A stretch of DNA of 64,000 nucleotides, from contig CATOSU010000012.1 in assembly GCA_951812615.1 (NCBI GenBank), forward strand, positions 45,336 to 109,335, in the 5' to 3' direction. The translations under genes were made by a program, and so were the position numbers. This document shows, one piece after another, positions 59,657-64,000 of the stretch; the stretch's first letter is position 1, and the number at the start of each line of letters is the position of its first letter. Source of the stretch: an uncultured Paracoccaceae bacterium (lineage in GTDB: Bacteria; Pseudomonadota; Alphaproteobacteria; Rhodobacterales; Rhodobacteraceae). The notes under the pieces are model-generated. The model saw only the letters and a program-made list of their open reading frames with translations, was not told the origin of the DNA and did not search any database.

Positions 59657-61774
59657 TTGACCAGAGGGTTCGCCGGTTTCTTGGCGATGGTTTGTTATGT
59701 CGGTTGGATATCGCATTCTGCCGCACAAAACCTGTCGACCTACGGCACTCCAGGCTTGATCGATATGCCGACCGCTGAAGTTTTGCCAGACGGGCATTTG
59801 GGATTCACGGTGGCTGGTTTTGGCAACACTGTCCGTGGAACGATGGTTTTCCAGATGCTGCCAGGAGTGTACGGAACTTTTCGGTATTCCTTTTTGCAGG
59901 ATTTCTTCGGCAGTGCTCAGCCGACTGCCCCAAGTCTCTATGACCGCAGTTTTGATATTCACTTTCAACTGCGGCACGAAAGCAAAAAATGGCCCTCGGT
60001 TGCCATCGGATTGCGTGACGTTGGCGGCACGGGGATCTACGCTGGCGAATACCTTGTGGCCACCAAAACATTCGCAGATCGCTTAATTGTCACCGGCGGA
60101 ATGGGCTGGGGGCGGCTGGCATCCAATGGTGGGTTTCAGAATCCGCTTTGTTTTAACAACAATCGCTTTTGTACGCGCCCGCCTTCTGGAGCAGGCGGAA
60201 TCGGGGGAACCGGCCAGCTCGATTTCGGAAACTGGTTCCGGGGTGACGCGGCGCTGTTTGGCGGCTTGAAGTACCAGTTCAACGATCGTGTGGCCTTGCT
60301 GCTGGAGTATTCTTCCGACTCCTACACGCAGGAAACGTCCCGCGGAATCATGGCCGTCAACTCCCCCCTCAACTTTGGCGCCACCTACCAGCTTTCCGAT
60401 GCGACCCAGCTCTCCGCCTACTACATGTACGGCTCAGAGTTTGGCCTGCAGCTTTCTTACGTCATAAACCCCGCCAGCCCGCGCAACAATGCCGGTACAG
60501 AGAATGCCCCGCCCGCGCTGGTGCCAGTCGATCAGGTCGCCGCAGCCAGTTGGAATCTGCCGAAGCGCCGGCCGGACCAGCCTGGAGCGCAGCAAGTTCT
60601 GGCGCAGCGGATCAAGGACGAGGGCCTGCTGCTAGAAGGTCTGCAGGTTGAGGGCGGCACCGCCACCGTGCGGATCGAGAACTTCCGTTATGGTTCCAGC
60701 GCGCAAGCGGTCGGGCGGGCGAACAGGGCCCTAGCCAATACTCTGCCGCCCCGAATCGACACATTTGTCGTCGTGTTGTTGCGCAATGGCCTGCCGATCA
60801 CACGGATCGAAACTAGACGGTCAGATTTCGCTGCGTTGGAGCAGGATATCGACGGAGCATGGCGCAGCTTGGCGCGGGCCGACGTGGGGGACGCATTCCG
60901 CATGTATGGCGGTGTGTTGTCCGAAATCTACCCGCGGTTCGACTATCGTCTCGGGCCCTATATAGCATTTGCGTTCTTTGACCCAGATAACCCTTTGCGC
61001 GGGGACGTAGGGTTGCAGTTAAACGGCGACATCATTGCTCGTCCTGGCCTCACTTTCTCCGGACAGTTGCGGCAGCCGATCTTCGGCAACCTTGATCAAG
61101 CCCGGCGCTTGTCGAATTCCGTCATTCCTCACGTCAGGTCCGATTGGCCATTATATGCCAAGGCCTCCGACCTCGAATTGAGCCACTTGACTGCAGAATA
61201 CATCTGGCGACCACGCCGCGACTTCTTTGCGCGGCTAACAGCCGGCTACCTGGAGCCCATGTACGGCGGTGTTTCGGGCGAAGTGCTTTGGTACCCGCTG
61301 GGCAGCCGGCTGGCTCTTGGTGCAGAATTGAACTGGACACGGCAGCGTGATTTCGACATGATGTTCGACTTCCGGGACTACAACGTGACCACCGGGCACG
61401 CCTCCGCATATTACGACTTGGGCAGTGACTATTTTGCGCAGCTCGACGCCGGTCGCTACTTGGCGGGCGACTGGGGCGCGACTTTTACGCTAAAGCGCGA
61501 ATTTAACAACGGATTCAAAGTTGGCGGGTTCTTTACCTTGACCACAGTTTCTTTCGAGGATTTCGGAGAAGGGTCATTCGACAAGGGTATTACACTAGAA
61601 GTTCCGCTTAGCTGGTTCACCGGCAAACCCTCGCGCCGGACAGTGGGCCAGACGATCCGGCCGATTCTCCGCGACGGCGGCGCGCGCCTAATAGTGCGAA
61701 ACCGGCTTTTCGATTACACGCGTGCAGAACGCGGCCCGCAGCTGGCGTCGCAGTGGGGCAGGTATTTCAAATGA
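59657..61774 (+). CDS. YjbH-like exopolysaccharide outer-membrane protein
   Basis: 705 aa. Chosen TTG start at 59657 gives the signal peptide TRGFAGFLAMVCYVGWISHS ending in AAQ, with GGGGGAG upstream. Mature start LSTYGTPGLIDMPTAEVLPD and later repeats of beta-barrel-like sequence (RHESKKWPSVAIGLRDVGGT, FRYGSSAQAVGRANRALANT, PYIAFAFFDPDNPLRGDVGL) match the YjbH/DUF940 family of outer-membrane proteins in exopolysaccharide loci. Next gene starts 4 nt before its stop. Confidence 0.85.
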   Translation: MTRGFAGFLAMVCYVGWISHSAAQNLSTYGTPGLIDMPTAEVLPDGHLGFTVAGFGNTVRGTMVFQMLPGVYGTFRYSFLQDFFGSAQPTAPSLYDRSFDIHFQLRHESKKWPSVAIGLRDVGGTGIYAGEYLVATKTFADRLIVTGGMGWGRLASNGGFQNPLCFNNNRFCTRPPSGAGGIGGTGQLDFGNWFRGDAALFGGLKYQFNDRVALLLEYSSDSYTQETSRGIMAVNSPLNFGATYQLSDATQLSAYYMYGSEFGLQLSYVINPASPRNNAGTENAPPALVPVDQVAAASWNLPKRRPDQPGAQQVLAQRIKDEGLLLEGLQVEGGTATVRIENFRYGSSAQAVGRANRALANTLPPRIDTFVVVLLRNGLPITRIETRRSDFAALEQDIDGAWRSLARADVGDAFRMYGGVLSEIYPRFDYRLGPYIAFAFFDPDNPLRGDVGLQLNGDIIARPGLTFSGQLRQPIFGNLDQARRLSNSVIPHVRSDWPLYAKASDLELSHLTAEYIWRPRRDFFARLTAGYLEPMYGGVSGEVLWYPLGSRLALGAELNWTRQRDFDMMFDFRDYNVTTGHASAYYDLGSDYFAQLDAGRYLAGDWGATFTLKREFNNGFKVGGFFTLTTVSFEDFGEGSFDKGITLEVPLSWFTGKPSRRTVGQTIRPILRDGGARLIVRNRLFDYTRAERGPQLASQWGRYFK

Positions 61775-62400
61775 AGCAAGCTGCTTTCTCCCTTCTTACC
61801 TGTTTGACCTTCGCAGGATGCTCTACGAACGACGACACGTTCTCCGTGGTCCGGTCCACGCTGTTGCCGAACCAGCAAAAGTTCGACGCCCGGTTCCTGT
61901 TCGCAGCGGGGCAGGGGGCAAGGCAGCTGAAACTAGCTCTGCTTGAGTTCGAAGAGGGCAGTATCATCCTATCTGATTCGTCGAGGGAAGGGGTCGAGAC
62001 TTGGATCACGGCCGATGGCGGCACGGTTATGACGCGCGATCAGATGATTGTGGGCCTGCGCGGGTTTGGCGCGGGCCTGATGGCGGCGGATGTCAACCAG
62101 TCCCAGGCAATGGTCCGAGCGGGCAAGCAAGGGATCACGGAGCGGTTTCATACCTATCTGAATGGCAACGACGAAACCGTCACTCGCACCTATCGCTGCC
62201 AGATCGCTTTTCGGGGCACTCAGGAGATAGTAATCGGCGCGTCGCCAGTGAAAACCAATCTGATCTCGGAAGACTGCACCAGTCTGGATCAGTCCTTCCA
62301 AAACTTGTATTGGGTGATTCCGGGAAACAACCGTATCGTTCAAACCAGTCAGTGGACTGGCGAATTCATAGGCATGGTCGCTACTCAGGTGGTGCCATGA
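61771..62400 (+). CDS. YjbF-like lipoprotein of the exopolysaccharide locus
   Basis: 209 aa. Lipobox LTCLTFAGC at residues 9-17 marks a lipoprotein. RGFGAGLMAADVNQSQAMVR and YRCQIAFRGTQEIVI correspond to the YjbF/group 4 capsule GfcB-like family. The ATG overlaps the yjbH stop by 4 nt. Acts with YjbH in polymer secretion in the periplasm/outer membrane. Confidence 0.85.
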   Translation: MKQAAFSLLTCLTFAGCSTNDDTFSVVRSTLLPNQQKFDARFLFAAGQGARQLKLALLEFEEGSIILSDSSREGVETWITADGGTVMTRDQMIVGLRGFGAGLMAADVNQSQAMVRAGKQGITERFHTYLNGNDETVTRTYRCQIAFRGTQEIVIGASPVKTNLISEDCTSLDQSFQNLYWVIPGNNRIVQTSQWTGEFIGMVATQVVP

Positions 62401-62443
62401 TGATTGTTCGCACCATAGTTGCGAGCCGTGGGAGACTGTATCT

Positions 62444-63811
62444 GTGCGCCTGTTAGCCTTGACCTGTATTGCACTAACATTGGCTGGGTGTGCCACGATC
62501 TACCGCAGCCCGCGGGTTGTGCCCGGATTGGATGACGGAACCGCGGTGCGGGTGGTTCCAATCAATGGGGAAACGGTGATTCAGGCAAACCGGTCCTCCT
62601 ATCAACCGAAAACATTGCCGGCCATATTCTCATTTACCGCGGGAGACGGGTCGGGTCAGGTGCCGCGTGGGGTAGGGGTCTTGCCCGATGCGCCGTCCTC
62701 GCAAAACGCTGTGCGTGGACAACTAGAATTGAATCCGCCTCCACCCGTCAATCCTGGGCCGTACACTGTCGGGATTAGTGACGTGGTGGTTCTCGCAACG
62801 CCCGGTGGCAGGTCAACTGTGGCGGAATTGACCGGGTTGTTGGCCGCGCAGAATGCGCGTCAGGGATACACTGTGCAGGATGATGGTTCGGTCAACATAC
62901 CTGACGTGGGTCGCATGCGGATTGCGGGTCTCACTGTAGATGAAGCAGAGGCTGTGTTGTTCCAGCGGTTGGTAGAGAATCAGATGGATCCAACCTTCAG
63001 CCTGGAAGTTTCACAGTTTCGGTCGCAGAATGTCTCTTTTGGCGGCGCTGTCGGAAAGCCTGGTGTGATCCCGATCACGTTGCGGCCCTTGTACCTTGAT
63101 GAGGCATTAGCAAAAGCCGGGTCTGTCTCGGTTTCAGATATTGACCTCGGCTCGGTCCGCATCTATCGGGATGGAAATCTCTATCAGATCCCACTGACTT
63201 CGCTCTACGCCAGCGCGGATCTGCAGCGCACGCGGCTGGTCGATGGCGATTCGGTGTTTGTGGATACCGAATACCAGCTGGACCGGGCCGAGGAGTATTT
63301 TGAACAGCAAATCCGGCTTGCGCAAACCCGCCTACAGGGTCGTGAGCGGGCGCTGGAAGAACTGGCTACGGAAGTAGGTCTGCGTCGCGACAATCTGAAC
63401 GAGGCTCGAAGAAACTACCAAACGCGATTGGACCTAGACGCGGTTAATCAAGATTATGTTTACATTACCGGTGAGGTGGATAAGCAGAGCCGCTACGTTC
63501 TGCCATACGAGCGGCAAGCGTCACTTGCCGACGCAATCTATGCCGAAGGGTCCGGGATTTCAAAGGTGACCGGAGACGTATCCCAGATCTACGTCTTACG
63601 CGCTTCCAAGGACCCGCTGGAGTTTGGCGCGGTTACGGCGTGGCATCTGAATGCCAAGAACGCAGCGAACCTGACGATGGCCGCACAGTTCCAGTTAAGG
63701 CCAAGCGACGTGATTTTTGTGGCCGAGAATCCAGTCACCCGATGGGGCCGGACGATCGCTCAGATTACGCCTTCTCTAATCACGGCGCCTATCGCGGCGG
63801 CTCTTAACTGA
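62444..63811 (+). CDS. polysaccharide export outer-membrane protein (Wza-like)
   Basis: 455 aa from GTG at 62444. Lipobox LTLAGC at residues 11-16. The Poly_export domain (about 105-195: GPYTVGISDVVVLATPGGRS, GYTVQDDGSVNIPDVGRMRI, AGLTVDEAEAVLF) and SLBB beta-grasp domains (SFGGAVGKPGVIPITLRPLY; YVYITGEVDKQSRYVLPYER) form the export ring and channel. Also a central coiled coil (about 285-340). The third gene of the YjbH-YjbF-Wza operon. Confidence 0.92.
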   Translation: MRLLALTCIALTLAGCATIYRSPRVVPGLDDGTAVRVVPINGETVIQANRSSYQPKTLPAIFSFTAGDGSGQVPRGVGVLPDAPSSQNAVRGQLELNPPPPVNPGPYTVGISDVVVLATPGGRSTVAELTGLLAAQNARQGYTVQDDGSVNIPDVGRMRIAGLTVDEAEAVLFQRLVENQMDPTFSLEVSQFRSQNVSFGGAVGKPGVIPITLRPLYLDEALAKAGSVSVSDIDLGSVRIYRDGNLYQIPLTSLYASADLQRTRLVDGDSVFVDTEYQLDRAEEYFEQQIRLAQTRLQGRERALEELATEVGLRRDNLNEARRNYQTRLDLDAVNQDYVYITGEVDKQSRYVLPYERQASLADAIYAEGSGISKVTGDVSQIYVLRASKDPLEFGAVTAWHLNAKNAANLTMAAQFQLRPSDVIFVAENPVTRWGRTIAQITPSLITAPIAAALN

Positions 63812-63864
63812 CTTAGACTAGCCGCGATCTCGGCGTCAAACTGGATCGAAGTCAGATCGCGTTT

Positions 63865-64000
63865 TCAACTGTCGTAGTATTTCGCACCGTATCCAGCATA
63901 AGCGCCGTACCGACCGCCGTATCCATAAGATTTCATTCGTTTTGCGTTGATCTGTGACAAGACCAAACCCGTGACTCGCTGGTTAGAGTTGTGGAACATG
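63865..64000 (-). CDS. Wzc-like BY-kinase / chain-length protein, C-terminal end (partial)
   Basis: The last 44 codons on the minus strand contain GLVLSQINAKRMKSYGYGGR, YGAYAGYGAKYYDS. A tyrosine-rich tail after a QINxKRMKSYGYG segment is typical of the autophosphorylated C-terminus of bacterial tyrosine autokinases that pair with Wza. The gene continues beyond the window; convergent with the export operon. Confidence 0.8.
   Translation of the reverse strand, partial: MFHNSNQRVTGLVLSQINAKRMKSYGYGGRYGAYAGYGAKYYDS

Noticed and set aside
1..64000. CRISPR arrays, rRNA and tRNA genes
   Set aside because: No regularly spaced short direct repeats, no conserved rRNA segments and no tRNA cloverleaf/T-arm signatures were found by reading both strands.

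Overview
The window looks like part of an extrachromosomal replicon (plasmid or chromid) of an alphaproteobacterium of the Rhodobacteraceae/Roseobacter group. The evidence is a complete repABC replication and partition operon, TRAP transport genes, family combinations common on roseobacter plasmids (DUF736, DUF932, DUF1403, DUF3768, DUF6429, ScpB-like, WGR), high GC content and many truncated insertion sequences. No rRNA, tRNA or CRISPR array was seen.

Layout. 1-1100: nested remnants of IS66, IS21 and Tn3-family transposases, which truncate a GDP-mannose 4,6-dehydratase gene. 1343-3682: an RTX-type calcium-binding protein and GDP-L-fucose synthase. 3960-7500: recombinase, IS630 and integrase debris, VapBC and CcdAB toxin-antitoxin loci, and a pair of parS-like palindromes of a different type from those at the repABC operon. 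7892-13940: DUF736, repA-repB-repC with three parS palindromes and an antisense ctRNA, a fused ParD-ParE gene and a tyrosine recombinase. 14015-16394: DUF1403, ScpB-like and WGR genes and an RHH/ParE toxin-antitoxin cassette.

16557-26382 is the most notable region. It is bounded by 38-bp inverted repeats of Tn3-family type and near-identical 5-bp target repeats (AACCT/AACGT). Joining the two flanks restores an in-frame 79-codon gene, so the whole 9.8 kb appears to have been inserted as one unit. I see no transposase or resolvase inside. The cargo is one catabolic operon (TRAP transporter, AtuA/DUF1446, DUF4387, zinc-type dehydrogenase-like protein, AceE/MdeB-like TPP enzyme) with a divergent GntR regulator.

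26547-56959 is accessory DNA between two inverted copies of one 846-bp IS5-family element. It holds four more TA loci in full or part, including a 675-bp near-identical second copy of the cassette at 15759. It also holds UPF0149/SEC-C, DUF932, an acetolactate-synthase-like enzyme, a SARP-type regulator, GntR with a PhyH dioxygenase, DMT and truncated MFS transporters, a hydrolase with a PlsB-like acyltransferase, DUF3768, and a mobilisation module (HerA/TraD-like ATPase, large serine recombinase, replication-relaxation protein). That module has been hit by an IS3-family and an IS5-family element.

57030-64000: a TniQ-like fragment, then an exopolysaccharide cluster: ManC, YjbH-, YjbF- and Wza-like export proteins, and the C-terminal end of a tyrosine-rich BY-kinase (Wzc-like). 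With fcl and the truncated gmd at the other end of the window, this suggests the replicon once carried a fuller GDP-mannose/GDP-fucose polysaccharide capacity. Most decayed genes are TA toxins, transposases and metabolic fragments; the replication operon, the Tn3-bounded operon and the export genes appear intact.
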